From Mermis nigrescens (taxonomy: Eukaryota; Nematoda; Enoplea; Mermithida; Mermithidae): a stretch of 64,000 bases of DNA. Positions 1 to 10,861 of this stretch are shown one piece after another. The translations under genes were made by a program, and so were the position numbers. The number at the start of each line of letters is the position of its first letter. The stretch's first letter is position 1. Under the pieces are notes generated by a model. It did not search any database. It worked only from the letters and a program-made list of their open reading frames with translations, and was not told where the DNA came from. The DNA lies in NCBI GenBank assembly GCA_036768485.1, contig JAVLUZ010000272.1, positions 306,034 to 370,033 on the forward strand, read 5' to 3'.

Positions 1-91
1 GTTGCCCTATTTGCCACCAATGACCATCACTCGCGTGTTAGGTGCCTATACCTATCATCTGTCCGATGGTCAAGTGTGAAGGGCTGCTTCC

Positions 92-337
92 ATGCCTCCC
101 TACAACCCCGCACAAATCGAGTATCATTATGCAACGCCTCAGCAGGCCCACCAACGCTCATGCAGGAAAACATTGGGTGTGCCTCCGCAACATTATACAC
201 CTGATTGTGGCTCAAGCTTGATATTGCTGACCACTTGTGTGTTGTGCTTGATGTTGTTTGCTGCTTGTTGGTGTCCATGCTGGCTTTCAAATAAAGAAGG
301 TAGTGATGATGTGTTCACCCAAATAGATAAAGACTGA
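92..337 (+). CDS. Possible small single-pass membrane protein (or final exon)
   Basis: An 81-codon frame that I do not recognise. Residues 1-40 are rich in Pro, Gln, Tyr and His. Residues 42-62 form one hydrophobic stretch with several Cys, followed by a short acidic tail ending in IDKD. An in-frame stop lies just upstream, and the ATG follows a run that could hold a splice acceptor, so it may be a short gene or a last exon. The Pro-rich head, Cys-rich membrane segment and short tail resemble small proline-rich membrane proteins or the tail of an envelope protein. It lies just before an LTR-like block, which would fit a retroelement's last gene, but no motif decides this. Confidence 0.25.
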   Translation: MPPYNPAQIEYHYATPQQAHQRSCRKTLGVPPQHYTPDCGSSLILLTTCVLCLMLFAACWCPCWLSNKEGSDDVFTQIDKD

Positions 338-528
338 TAGCAAGGCCAGTGATATTATTGAGCCATTATTATTGCTTGCCTTGTTTAACACGTCATCACT
401 ACATGTGTAGTATAATTGTACATATATGAAGTTACATATACTACATATACAACTTCATATTTATTTCCATTGGCAATCATCAGAAATTGGCTCGCTCTAA
501 GTTTGCATGTTTGAGCAAACCAATTGGG

Positions 529-588
529 TTGGCGTGTGTCCTATTTGCATACATTAACATATTAACCAACAAATAGGACACGTGCCAA
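529..588. repeat. 19-bp inverted repeat (hairpin)
   Basis: Arms 529-547 and 570-588 (TTGGCGTGTGTCCTATTTG and its near complement) differ at two positions; the inner 12 bp are perfect, with a 22-nt loop. It lies just upstream of the TATA box. A second, weaker inverted repeat (GACTGTCTTATCT and AGATAGACAGTC) brackets the TATA box itself. Confidence 0.7.
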
Positions 589-615
589 CTGCCATGACTG
601 TCTTATCTAAAAACC

Positions 616-649
616 TATATAAGTAACGCTATAAGATAGACAGTCAGTT
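616..649 (+). promoter_or_regulatory. Core promoter: TATA box plus initiator
   Basis: TATATAAG starts at 616 and TCAGTT lies at 644-649, placing the Inr A (646) 30 bp downstream of the TATA start. That is the standard spacing for RNA polymerase II in animals, and TCAGT is the arthropod-type initiator. I see no convincing DPE. It probably drives an LTR element. Confidence 0.5.
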
Positions 650-726
650 TGCAACAAATTTACGCTCTGTTCCATTTTCTCTCTATTGGACCGCCGTCTA
701 TTATTTAGTCAATATTAGTTGGCGAC

Positions 727-2159
727 GTTTAATAATTAAAGCATTGGGATGGTTGGATGTGTGAGGGACTAACGTAGACACGTTAGTATCTAGGGGAGAT
801 AGGGGGCAGCCCCCGCCCTTAATAAAATTTTAGGATAATTTTTCCTTTACTTTCCATTTGCTTTTTCTAGCAATAAGTCACAGAAATTTGTGGTACTTTG
901 CGCCAAATATCACAGTTATTCATTTTACCTAATCTGTTTAGTCTCAAACATGCAATTAAACCACTCCAAATCTGACTTTATACAATGGAAAGCATATTTT
1001 GCATCTCTGTCTTCTGTTTTTTTGCAGAAACTACGCAGTGAATGATTTCAGTACAAAAATTTAAAAAACAAATAACAATTTAACTTTAGGGTGCTTTTTT
1101 CATAAAATTTTCTGGGCCTCTGCCTCAAACCCCACTGGGTGCCCTTGAGGGCACTATCCTAGACACCTTTAGCCCTAGAAGAGAGGAGTTCCTTGATATG
1201 GATTCTAACTATATTAAACTTACCTTAGAAGCAAAATATGAGAAGTGTATAGCGCTAATGATCGTAAAACATCTTTTTCCAATTTGTCCTCAGTCCACCC
1301 TGATGTTTAAAAAAAATTTGGTCATGACCCTCCCTTTCCGAAACAAAATCATGGATACAGGCCTGACTATAAAGGATGCGTGATTCAAAACAAAATTAAA
1401 GTAATTTTTGCTTTCAACTTTTTGAACTATGATTTTCAAAGTTAAGCTGCCATGGCCTTGAAAAATTCCTTCATTGTATTACATCAATATTAGTTTATTC
1501 CAATTTGATCTTTTTGCTTTCTCTTTTTATGCTCTTTTTTATTAGCTTAAGCTATGTATTGATGCTTTATCAAATGTTAAGTAGTTAATTCTCTATAAGT
1601 ACTGGTTTTCATTTTATCATCTAACAGATTATTTCACGAGGGGCAATAGATGATTCGATTTTAGTGTTGAAGCACTGAAACGATTGTATAACAGCTAAAA
1701 TAATTCTGAATTTTTGTGAATACCTAGTTAAGAGAAATTTTTTTCTGAGAATGATGAATTTCATGAATAAAAGGGGATTAATTATTTTAACCAGTCAGTT
1801 TGCAGTGCAGCCTCTTCCTAAGTTTGTTTCAATGCGAGTTTACACATAGTATTGTCCTTCACTTCATATTTTTATGCTTTTTACATTTATTACACATATT
1901 TTAAATTGACTTTAGGATGAATCTGCAAGTTGTTGGAATTTGATTCGACGGCTTTAAATCGCTTGCATGACTGTGTCCTGTGGTACGACAGATTATCATA
2001 TGCAAATTGCAGTACTTTTCTTGGCTTTTATTTCTTTTGCTATACTGCCACTCTTTGCTTGCCTTAGTATTGTATCAGATATCAAGCAAAGTTTATCATC
2101 ATCTCAGTATAATAAAAACATTTATATTTTGGTTATTAACTTATTCAAGTCATGCATGA
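727..2159. other. No gene recognised
   Basis: AT-rich non-coding sequence. Short open frames at 1198-1383 and 1967-2173 have no recognisable motif and low-complexity composition. No RNA gene or element end was seen. Confidence 0.5.
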
Positions 2160-2530
2160 ACATAGAGGGCTGAGGGGTATATCCCACTGAAGGGTCAGCC
2201 GGACAGGTACTGTCAGAGCAATTTTGAGCTGATGGACCATTGTTTGCATCATTTTGAGGTCAAAAGTAGTAAAAACGTCAAAATTTTTCTGGCACTTTGG
2301 GCCAGATCAGTACTTTTAAGTACTTTTCACTCAAAAAGCGGGATAAATTTTTGCATCAAAATGGACTAAAATTGCTTTTAAAGTGCGATATTACCACAGA
2401 ATTGTTTATAGTCTTTTTCGATATTTTGATCCTTGAAACAGCAGAAAAATGTGAACGTTAAATTAATTGTTTTCGATTTTGGGATTTCAAGCCTCCCCCT
2501 ATAAATCCTAACCTTGCGCACCTATGATTT
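2160..2530 (+). repeat. M6 repeat copy
   Basis: Shares blocks with copies near 23450, 26090, 55080 (inverted) and 56160: a G-rich end with paired CAGCCGGACAG-like motifs, 'ttttgagctga', 'catcattttgaggtcaaaa' and 'cattttgact' segments, and a CCTAACCTTG end. Ends and target duplication could not be fixed. Confidence 0.45.
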
Positions 2531-3730
2531 AAGTTCTACTTTGGTGTCATAAATTAAGTGTGAAGCTACCATATTTTATTTAAGTCAGGTATATTTTAAA
2601 CTTATTCTTAATTGTAAATGGGATTGTTATGAATTATTTATCAATGTTTTATATGTAACTTCACTTAACAGCCAAAAGTACCTGTGCTGGGGCACTAGAA
2701 TTAAACTGCTAGCCTAATGCATGTAAGTATTATAAAATGCTTACCTGGTTATCTTTCTGCTCTAGTGCTTAGTACAATCGATCACACATGCACAATGGGA
2801 AGAAAAAGAGTGACTCTTCGCTATATATGATTTCTGAAAACCATACTTATCTCAGGCTATTTTAGAACAAAAACATTTATTCTGTAATGATGCAATTTTG
2901 TTGTTTTCAAAAATATGCCATTAACCCACACAATTCCCTCCCAAAATTTTATATGACTTGTATATAAAGACTAATACGAAATAAAAATTAAAATAAAGGT
3001 TTTTCTGTCAGAAGGACTCCCAACTTAACATTTGAATACAAGTACGTTATTCAGCTATTCAATTTCTTGTGCACATATGTTAAATTGTTTTTTGAGAACA
3101 AGTTCCTCAGATAGTTCAGTTAAGTATTGTTTTCAGTTCCTCTGATTGTAATCAAGGAAGAGCATCGGCCAAAGTGACAACTGTGATATTGTTAGATCAC
3201 AGGATTAATCATGGAATGATATTTTATGAGGATTAGTGAATGATTGATCCGTGCAAGTAGATGCAAGTGAAGCCTTAAACGGTTTTCTGATTACCTAACT
3301 TATTTGTATATGTTATGCAATAAAAAGGCAATTGCACATTTATTATTGTTCACAGAAGCTTTTCTTCAATATCCACATGAAATTCTAGTGGTTTTGAAAT
3401 GCCTCTTTGGGCTCAAAATGTGCATCACTACGCATTGAAGAACATCTTTTTTGACGTTGATAACGATTCTCTGTCTTGTTGACAAAGAAACAAAAAAAAT
3501 TCGAAATTAAAAAAATCGAGTGAATTGAACAAAATACAGCCAAAAGATAAGCTTATGGCGCAAAGTGCTTAAAATTTGACATTCTATCAAAGAGATATTT
3601 AAAAAACATCTAAAACGCATTTTTTTGTATGAATTTTAGGAATTGGAAAATCATGGATTCTGCTAAGTGACAAAATTTCATAGGCTGAATCCCTTCAAAT
3701 CACCCCTGCCCCAGAATAATGTATGGTAGA
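2531..3730. other. No gene recognised
   Basis: AT-rich sequence without a supported gene or a repeat with definable ends. 'gcgcaaagtgcttaaaattt' near 3560 resembles MITE interior sequence. Confidence 0.4.
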
Positions 3731-3738
3731 GTAGAGGC

Positions 3739-4160
3739 CACACAGGGGCATAGGGGAGTTTGGTGGTTTGTACCCCTTACCCAGAGAGTTGAAACCCCCA
3801 TATTAGTGTAGATACCCATAATTCTATTTTTGTGACATTTCCGGCAATTTTGCTGATCCTGACCATAGGTGGGCTGCACCAAAATTCAGGGGAGGGGGAG
3901 TGCAATATTTTTCAAGGGTCAGAAAATAGTCTTAAAAATAGTGATATGGCAAAAAACCAATTTTTTCAACTTTTCTCATTGAGCACTATCCATTAGCAAC
4001 AAAAAATTGCTTTGAAGAAACAATTTCAAAAATTGAATTCTGGAAGGGGTTATTTCAGTTCTTGGGTTTGCTTGGCCTTCTATGGGATGCATACCCCCAA
4101 TCCCCTTCCCCCATGCACGTGTGCTCTTGACCCCCTGAATTTGGGTGCTGCCCATGTATG
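3739..4160 (-). mobile_element. M1 MITE, host copy with a nested M1
   Basis: Starts CACACAGGGGC and ends GCCCATGTATG. Flanks gtagaggc (3731-3738) and gtacagac (4161-4168) agree at 6 of 8 positions, a decayed target duplication. It is split by another M1 at 3864-4123. Confidence 0.6.
3864..4123 (+). mobile_element. M1 MITE nested in an older M1
   Basis: CATAGGTGGGC to CACGTGTG, 260 bp. Flanks atcctgac and ctcttgac match at 6 of 8. It is inserted opposite to its host, so its host must be older. Confidence 0.65.
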
Positions 4161-4274
4161 GTACAGACGTTCATGAGAAATTCAGAGCCTAATTACAATC
4201 AGACACATTATAATGCCAGCATCTTTATTCTCATTCATTTACTGCCTTTGTTGATTTTGTGAATCAATTAGCAT

Positions 4275-4430
4275 TGGTAGAGTTAGGGGAAAATGAAAAA
4301 GTTAGAGTTAGAGTTAACTCAATATACAAAATTAACTCAGAGTTGAGTTAACTCTAACTTAACCTTAATAAGTCGAGTTAACTGAGTTAGAAAAAGTTAA
4401 CTCAAAACTTTCCTAAAAAGTTGAGTTAAT
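4275..4430. repeat. Left subterminal GTTAACTC array of the hAT
   Basis: Repeated AGAGTTA, GAGTTAACTC and AGTTAACTC words in both orientations, mirrored by 8215-8380 at the other end. Internally palindromic, so the ends could each form hairpins. Confidence 0.75.
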
Positions 4431-4572
4431 TATAATAAATTATTTTACAGGGTTTTACAGACTCTAGTAGGTTGTCTCTGCATATGAAAATCAAAGTATA
4501 GTATTGTGTAGCTACTAACACATGCATACCTAACTACTATATGTTTAGGTGTAGATTACCTCTATTTGTAAG

Positions 4573-4738
4573 CATACATGGGCAGCAAGCAACTAAATTC
4601 TGGGGAGGGTCCGCCGGGGCAAAATCGCCAAAAATGGCCCAAAAAAGCACTAAAAATTCCAAAAAATTCAATCGGGGCTGGGGGTCCGCTCCGCCAGATT
4701 CTCGGGGGTCCAGTCCAGACCCCCCACGCCCATGTGTG
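4573..4738 (+). mobile_element. M3 MITE, 166 bp
   Basis: CATACATGGGC to GCCCATGTGTG, with a perfect 8-bp duplication TTTGTAAG (4565-4572 and 4739-4746). Interior shares TTCTGGGG and GGGGGTCC blocks with M1 but is shorter. It lies inside the left arm of the large hAT. Confidence 0.85.
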
Positions 4739-4868
4739 TTTGTAAGTACATAAATGCTATAAACCTTGGCTCGGCAAAATACAAGAAATGTAGGTATCTA
4801 ATCGTGCATAAAATAAACAACAAACGTACAAAGCAATGCAAATCAGAGCACATGTACATTCATAGAGG

Positions 4869-5314
4869 TCACACCGATTCATAATTGAAAGTGAACAAAA
4901 TCTCTTTCTCAAGAGTCGTATTTCCCAAATTGTGTCGATTTTTGTCCAAAATCGTAACGGCCTTACTAAACACCCTTTCAACTGGTGCTGACGTCGCAGG
5001 AACAGGTAGCAAGGCACATGTTACCAGGTACAAATTCGGAAAAATGCCTTTTTTCGACTTCCAATAATTGCACAGATCATCAAAATCAACTGTACCATCA
5101 GCATCCTTTTGATACAACGATATCTCCAACTTCGTTTCATCTTTCTTTGGCATTGATTGCTCGACAGCAAGTCTTTTTTCTTAGCTTGCGCTCCAAAGAA
5201 TGACAAAACATCCTCCATCGAACCGTCCATGTCGCCAACTTCCTTGGTACTACATTCGTATCGATTTTCAGAACAAAGCGATCTATCAGCAAACTTGATG
5301 AAACATATCTGCAA
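4869..5314 (-). pseudogene. hAT transposase C-terminal dimerisation domain
   Basis: The minus-strand frame ending near 4869 has the hAT family C-terminal signature: KLEISLY, a YW pair (LCNYW), LLPVPATSAPVERVFS and a final run of LEKEILF-FN. In active hAT enzymes this domain holds the last catalytic acidic residue and mediates oligomerisation. The segment just upstream (to 5314) continues in another frame, so one frameshift near 5155-5165 separates the acidic linker from the conserved domain. It lies at the downstream end of the element, as expected. Confident family call; not functional as it stands. Confidence 0.85.
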
Positions 5315-5339
5315 AACGGATTTATGTATGCTACCAGCA

Positions 5340-5757
5340 AGGGTGGATCTCGGATTTTAAGGTGTAAAACTCCAATTTTTTCCTCTAAAAGTCATGAAAC
5401 AACCAAAAGATTGCCTCATTGGCCGGGAAACACAATCTTTTCAACGTTTTTGAGCTAGGCTGATTCTAAATTCGAATGTTTGAGAAAAAACTCGAAACTT
5501 TGCGCATTTTTCAAATTTTTCATAATTTTGGTCAAAAGTCATATCACTTCGAGTGGAAATATAGGAACATGGCCTAAAATTATAAATTTTTGACTGGAAA
5601 TGTGCTCAAAGGCACCATACTTTTACTACGACAACAAGCATCATTTTTTGAGCGATTATGTGGCAGTATTTTCAGATTGGCTCGTTTTCGGTTCGGACCA
5701 TATTCTTCAAAAACTCCAAACAGTCTACTAGAATTAAAACAAAAGGTATGAGGATGG
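5340..5757. other. Unassigned part of the hAT, perhaps another insertion
   Basis: No transposase core motif seen on the minus strand. Text such as 'aagggtggatctcgg' resembles the start of hAT-type MITEs, so the missing core may have been replaced by an insertion whose ends I could not define. Confidence 0.35.
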
Positions 5758-5765
5758 GAAATCAC

Positions 5766-6171
5766 CATACATGCACACCATGGGAATTCTGGGGTGGGTG
5801 AAATCATAAAGTGCCTTTTTGGGCCCAAAATGGCAGGTACGCGTCAAAAAATCGTTTTTTGGCGTTTCTGACGATGCTCTATTGTTCTAGAGCATAAAAT
5901 CATAAAAAAATCTAGGTAAAAATCGAAAAAATTCTAATAAATTGACCAATATATAGGTTAAAACATGAATATATAGCGCGAAGCGCCAAAAATTTGGCAG
6001 TTTTGAGCAAATATATAGCTGAAAACACTTAAAAAGACACTTTCTGCCAATTTTCAGAAAAGTTTTGGAAATTGAAAAATCGCCAATTCTGGGGGTGAAA
6101 AATATTTTGCGCGGGGTGAAAGCCCATTCTGGGGGGGTGAAAACCCCCAAACCCCCTCAAGATAATGTATG
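5766..6171 (+). mobile_element. M2 MITE, 406 bp
   Basis: Starts CATACATGCACACC and ends GATAATGTATG. Flanks gaaatcac (5758-5765) and gaaatcat (6172-6179) match at 7 of 8. It carries TTCTGGGG near the left end and three more near the right end. Confidence 0.8.
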
Positions 6172-6395
6172 GAAATCATTACATACATATGCATGACATA
6201 GGAGCCATTGCAGTAAAGATTAAGAAGCATTTTAAAATGTAAGCAATTTCACAAGCTTCCATTTTTATCTGAAACGATTTTAAGCAAAGCATAAATTATC
6301 GCATTATTTCACAGAGCATAGGTGATAGTGAAGGCGTTTGGGCTTCCAACATAATTTAAATAAGGAAAAAGGTACATAAACTAATTGGTTCTCTC

Positions 6396-6820
6396 CATAC
6401 ATGCACAGCATGGGAATTCTGTGGGGGTGAAAATTTAAAGTGCCTTTTTTGGGCCAAAAAAATGGCCGGTACGCGTTAAAAACATCGTTTTTTGGCGTTT
6501 CTGACGATGCTCTATCGTTTTAGAGCATAAAATTATGAAAAAAAATTCGAAAAAAATCGAAAAAAGTCGAAAAAATTGAACAATATATGGGTAAAAACAC
6601 GAGTATATGATGCAAAACATCGAAAATTTGACACTTTTGAGCAAATAAACAGCTAAAAACGCTTAGAAAAGCACTTTTTGAGTAAATTTTTGGGAAAATT
6701 TTGGAAACTTCCGAAAACTTCGGAAAAATCGACAAATCTGGCAGGGGTGAAAAATTTTTTGCGGGGGGGGTGAAAAATGATTCTGGGGGGGGGTGAAATC
6801 CCCCCCCAAGATCATGTCTG
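6396..6820 (+). mobile_element. M2 MITE, 425 bp
   Basis: CATACATGCACAGC to ATCATGTCTG with the perfect 8-bp duplication GTTCTCTC (6388-6395 and 6821-6828). Same family and orientation as 5766-6171. Confidence 0.85.
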
Positions 6821-6832
6821 GTTCTCTCTCAT

Positions 6833-7100
6833 CACACATGGGTGCGGGGGTTGGAGGGTATGCAATGCACCCCCAGAATCCGAAATAACCCACACCTCCA
6901 GAATCCAAAATACCCCCCATAAATTGATTTTTAAAAAATTTTTTCATTTCTCCTGCAGTTTTTTGATGCTAATGGATAGCTCGCTTTGAGAAACCCCGAA
7001 AAACAGTAATTTTTTGCCCTAGCATCAAATTTCAGGCACTTTTTTGACTTTGAAAATCTTTATGCCCCCTGCCCCAGAATTCTCGAGCTGCCCACGTATG
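6833..7100 (-). mobile_element. M1 MITE
   Basis: CACACATGGG to GCCCACGTATG. Flanks tctctcat and attctcac match at 5 of 8. It begins 12 bp after the preceding M2 copy. Confidence 0.65.
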
Positions 7101-7184
7101 ATTCTCACTGATCGAGTGTCTATTCAATTGCTTGGAGGACTGGAAATAGCAGTGCTTTTTTATCTAAGGAATGTACCTATAAAG

Positions 7185-8061
7185 GAAGCATGAAAGGCAT
7201 AGATACCTACCGGAACGCTTTGACAATGTTTGATCCGTTATCAGTAACAATCCGGAAAATTTTTTCATGGTCAATGCACCAATCACGTAAAATTGAAGAG
7301 TAGAGAAAAAAATGTTGGCAGTCGTGTGCGGCTGTTCTATTTTACGACAGGCTAAAAGAAAACATCTGATTTGGCCAGCAAATTCATCAAAAAAAATGGC
7401 TTGTGACGCCAATGAAACTTGACGAATAGCCTGGACGAGACCAAAGGTCAACTGAAACGGTTAAAAATCTGGCATCCTGCAGCTTCTTTAGCATCTTTTG
7501 CCCGAGACTCTCAGATAAACCGGCAATAGCCTTAGCGAGCTGACGACGGTTAGGCAACTCGATTTTACGGCCAAATGAGACAACATCAAAAAAAGCTTTC
7601 TGCTCGACTAATCTGTACGGAAGACTACTTGATGCAAATAGAATAGCCAGTTTTTCAACAAATTCTTTATACAAGTTCGTCCCTTGCTTTATTCCATCTT
7701 TTCCAGACTGGATGCGACTAAAACATTCTACTATCGACGAATCCGGCTTGTTACTTGACTTCTTATTTGTTGTTTCTATTGGCTGTCTAGTATTAAGCTC
7801 TTTTTTGCTTAATTCTTTGTAGATTTTGCTGTGCCTTGACCTCAGATGATTCTTAAGATTCGTGGCAAACCGTCCCGCAATATGAGCATTACAAGAACTA
7901 CATATGCTTTTATTATCACTTGCTCTGTATTCAAAATATGTATGAACGAATGAAATTCTTTTATTCGTCAGGCCTTGAAAAGACAGATGGGGCTCAATTG
8001 TGCAAGGTTCACTAGACTCATCATCTGAGATTGTTGAAATCGTGCACTCTGTATCTGACAT
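7185..8061 (-). pseudogene. hAT transposase N-terminus: BED zinc finger and start of the catalytic core
   Basis: The start is taken at the ATG at 8059-8061, giving MSDTE. Residues about 42-88 are a BED finger (CSSC followed by NLKNHLRSRH, i.e. C-x2-C and H-x4-H), the DNA-binding module of hAT enzymes. Near residue 205 comes SVDLWSRPGYSSSFIGV, the block with the first catalytic Asp. The frame then breaks at an A8 run (7388-7396 on plus) and resumes as FFDEFAGQIRCF and HTTANIF. A second break near an A7 run at 7304-7310 leads to the TDNGSN motif with the next catalytic Asp, followed by a stop overlapping GTAGGT, a possible splice donor. Two homopolymer indels explain both breaks, so they may be recent or sequencing errors. 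Confidence 0.85.
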
Positions 8062-8214
8062 TAGGAAGATAAGATAACCGACCACTGCAGAAGCTAAAGC
8101 TCAACGCTATGCTATGTGCGCTAAATATTAACAAAATTTAAAAATTAATCTACAGTAAACCTTCCATCTGGTCTTGCAAAGCAAACATTAATAACTTGTT
8201 TGTTAGTGATCTCT

Positions 8215-8380
8215 ACTCAAGTTAACTCAAGTTTAGAGTTAACTCAAACAAAAATAACTCGAGTTAGAGTTAACTCAAGTATTTCGAATAAGTCTAACTT
8301 CAAGTTAATTAACTCTAACTCGACATAAAATGATCAAGTTAACTCGATCTTGAGTTAACTTGGAGTTAACTCTACCAACG
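8215..8380. repeat. Right subterminal GTTAACTC array of the hAT
   Basis: Mirror of 4275-4430: repeated GAGTTAACTC-like words up to the inverted end TAACTCTACCAACGCTA. Confidence 0.75.
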
Positions 8381-8391
8381 CTAGAATCAAT

Positions 8392-10039
8392 ACTGTATCA
8401 GCTCATTTGTTGACATTGCCAAATGTTCTGTCTTGTAGCTTATATTTTGGCAATACCTATTGAATTTTTTATCATTCTATAGGACATCTGCCATTGTCTA
8501 TTTCCATAGAATGTTATTTTGTGTACTTATGTAGGCAGGGCCGTACTTAATGGGGTGGCCGACCCTCTATGGCCGAAAAAAAGTTGTAAAAGGTAAGATA
8601 ATGTTAGGAAAGATGGAAAAATTGGATTTCTTTGTCTCAGAACCTTCAAATTATTGGTGCTTTGCACTTGATGCATAGTACAGAGTGTAATACCTAACTA
8701 TCCCAACTGTTTTTCATAATGAATCCACTAATTGTCAATATTTTTTATGCTTTTTTTAACATAGTTGTATGGTTCAATAGGAAACTGTCTGACATGATTT
8801 GGTTGCGTTTGCTCATTGATGGTATGAGCTACAGGAGTTTGTGTGAATCTTAGTTTTTACGGGTGGTCCCACTTGAGGATCCGAACTATCATCATGCATT
8901 AGCTCATTAAATTCTGTAATATTTTTAGAAACTTTTTCGAGCGGTTATAGAATGTCTAATAGGCCATTGACTGGCAAAGTTTTGCATGAATTGATCATAT
9001 ACTGTTCAAAATGTGACATCTTTACAGAACTAACTTTTCTTCACTATGCAAAACTTGTAATGACTTTTGACAGCGATCTCTCATGAACTGGTGTAAACCC
9101 ATTCAACAATTTTTCTATTGATTCACAAACATGCAGATACTCAAAATGCATTATCTTTGATTGCTTGAGTGCCTTGAATCATGGGCTATGCATTGGTCGC
9201 AAAATACATTATTTTTAAAAGAAAAGACAATCAAAAATCCAAAGTTTACACTAAGATCTGCAATTTAAATAATGGATCAGCAGAGCCGATCAAATCTTGT
9301 CAGTTATTTTTCTATTGGACCTGACTATATCAAAAAATCATTTGAAAGTAATGAGAATTGATGAAGTTATCATGAAAAACATTTAAAAACTTTGATGGGA
9401 CACACTTTTCATCAGCTTAGCTTAAGCGCGATCAGAAAATGAAATTTTTTTGAATCTTCTAAGTATGAAAGTTAAAAATCTGTGACCATAATTCATATTG
9501 GAAGAGGCGGTACTTGTAATGTGAGCTACCTCAACAAATTTCCAGCAATAATGACCAATCTATGTTGGGTCCATCCACCCTAGGCCATATCCTGAATATG
9601 GGTCTGTTGTCAATAAATATGTACTTATATATTATTTTGTGAACATGCGAGCACATGATGATTAGCATTCAATCTTTTATGTCATTAATCCATTGTTATT
9701 GTTGTAATTGCTTTTGTAGCTATGGAAATGTGTTGCCGGCTATTAAGCTTAGCGTATCGCTAATAAACCAATGGTAGGATTTCAATATGTACATACATCA
9801 TCACTATAGTACGTTTTAGAGATTAAAAGTGCTCTAGAAATTGATTAAAAGTCGAAAAATGTTCTTTCTCACTCTAATATACCTATATATAAAATTTATC
9901 AATCTGACCAGCAAATTTCGATTTTTTCGTCCAATTCTTTCATACTTTTCCCTTAAAACTAATTCATTTATCTATGTGACAGAAGTTTTTGATTGAGTAA
10001 AGGTACATTTGTTTATTACTTCATAATTGTGCATCTACA
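8392..10039. other. No gene recognised
   Basis: Host-like or old repeat DNA without open frames of note, structured RNA, or element ends I could define. The target of the large hAT insertion resumes here. Confidence 0.5.
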
Positions 10040-10047
10040 CTTGTATG

Positions 10048-10853
10048 CAGTCCCACACCCAGGATTTTATTTTAGGCTAGGTAAGAATTTTTGAGGCCAG
10101 ATATCTCAAGAACCATTACAAGATGGGCAAAAATTAAGGCAGTTTTGAGCATATCCCGGCACAAGGATGAAGAGAAATTGCACCAAAAAATTTAAAAAAT
10201 TTTCACTCAATTACATATGAATATACAGCAAATTTATCATTTAAGCTGATTTCTCATCACTTAATTAAGAAATTATTTCTTATCTCTTGCCTTTGTACTT
10301 AATCATTGTGCTTTACAAAAAAAACTTACTACGGATAATGAAAGATTTGGCACCAAGTGCCAAAAATATCAACATATTCTGCATGTCAAGTTCAAATTTG
10401 AGCAGTTTTGAGCGGACTAGAAGGCAAAAAACATAAATGATGGCACAATGCTCCAGAAAAATTTTATGTTTCCAAAGTCATAACTCAAATTTGAACTGTT
10501 TTGAGTGACCTGGAAAACAAAAAGTATAGCTAAACAATGAGTCCGGTGAACAGCACTAGAAAAAAATGACATGCTCTCTTATATGTCTAACTCAAATTTG
10601 AGCAATTTCTAGTGGTTTAGAAGACCAAATTATACATATAAACAATAAATCCGGGCGCAAGAAAATTTTTAGTTTACTAGCTCAAAAGTATACTAAAAAC
10701 CTGTTTTGTTGGTGATTCAGACGCACTTTGCCAATTTTTTATTCTCCTTTTCTAGGGACCCTTGGGAGGAACAAAAATTTTTCGAATTTAGGGAGGTTGC
10801 TTCATAACTGAGCATCTACACCCTCTCCCCCTGCGCCGCTGGATACAGGCCTG
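10048..10853 (+). mobile_element. M5 MITE, 806 bp
   Basis: CAGTCCCACACCCAGG to GGATACAGGCCTG, with the perfect 8-bp duplication CTTGTATG (10040-10047 and 10854-10861). CAG/CTG ends and 8-bp duplication place it with hAT. It is non-coding. A related but unbounded copy starts near 63590. Confidence 0.85.
10385..10680 (+). repeat. Diverged tandem repeat inside M5, about three units
   Basis: 'CAAATTTGA(g/a)C(a/t)(g/a)TTTT' followed by GAGTGG-like, 'aaggcaaaa' and 'aacaat' blocks recurs about every 95-115 bp. Confidence 0.5.
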
Positions 10854-10861
10854 CTTGTATG

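Larger units (their letters stand above)
350..719 (+). mobile_element. Putative LTR-like block
   Basis: Non-coding stretch holding two hairpins and a TATA/Inr promoter, followed at 720-726 by TGGCGAC, which is how many gypsy primer-binding sites (tRNA-Arg type) begin. No second LTR copy or adjoining gag is visible, and the 5' boundary is a guess. Confidence 0.3.
4269..8383 (-). mobile_element. Complete hAT-superfamily transposon with broken transposase
   Basis: Flanked by the perfect 8-bp duplication GAATCAAT (4261-4268 and 8384-8391). Inverted ends are TAGCATTGGTAGAGTTA on the left and, on the right, the complement of TAGCGTTGGTAGAGTTA (16 of 17 match). Both subterminal regions (about 4275-4430 and 8215-8380) carry dense arrays of GAGTTAACTC-like motifs, probable transposase-binding repeats as in other hAT elements. 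The minus strand encodes a BED-finger N-terminus, the start of the catalytic core, and the C-terminal dimerisation domain. Four MITEs (4573-4738, 5766-6171, 6396-6820, 6833-7100) sit inside; at least part of the middle of the core is missing or unrecognisable. Confidence 0.9.
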
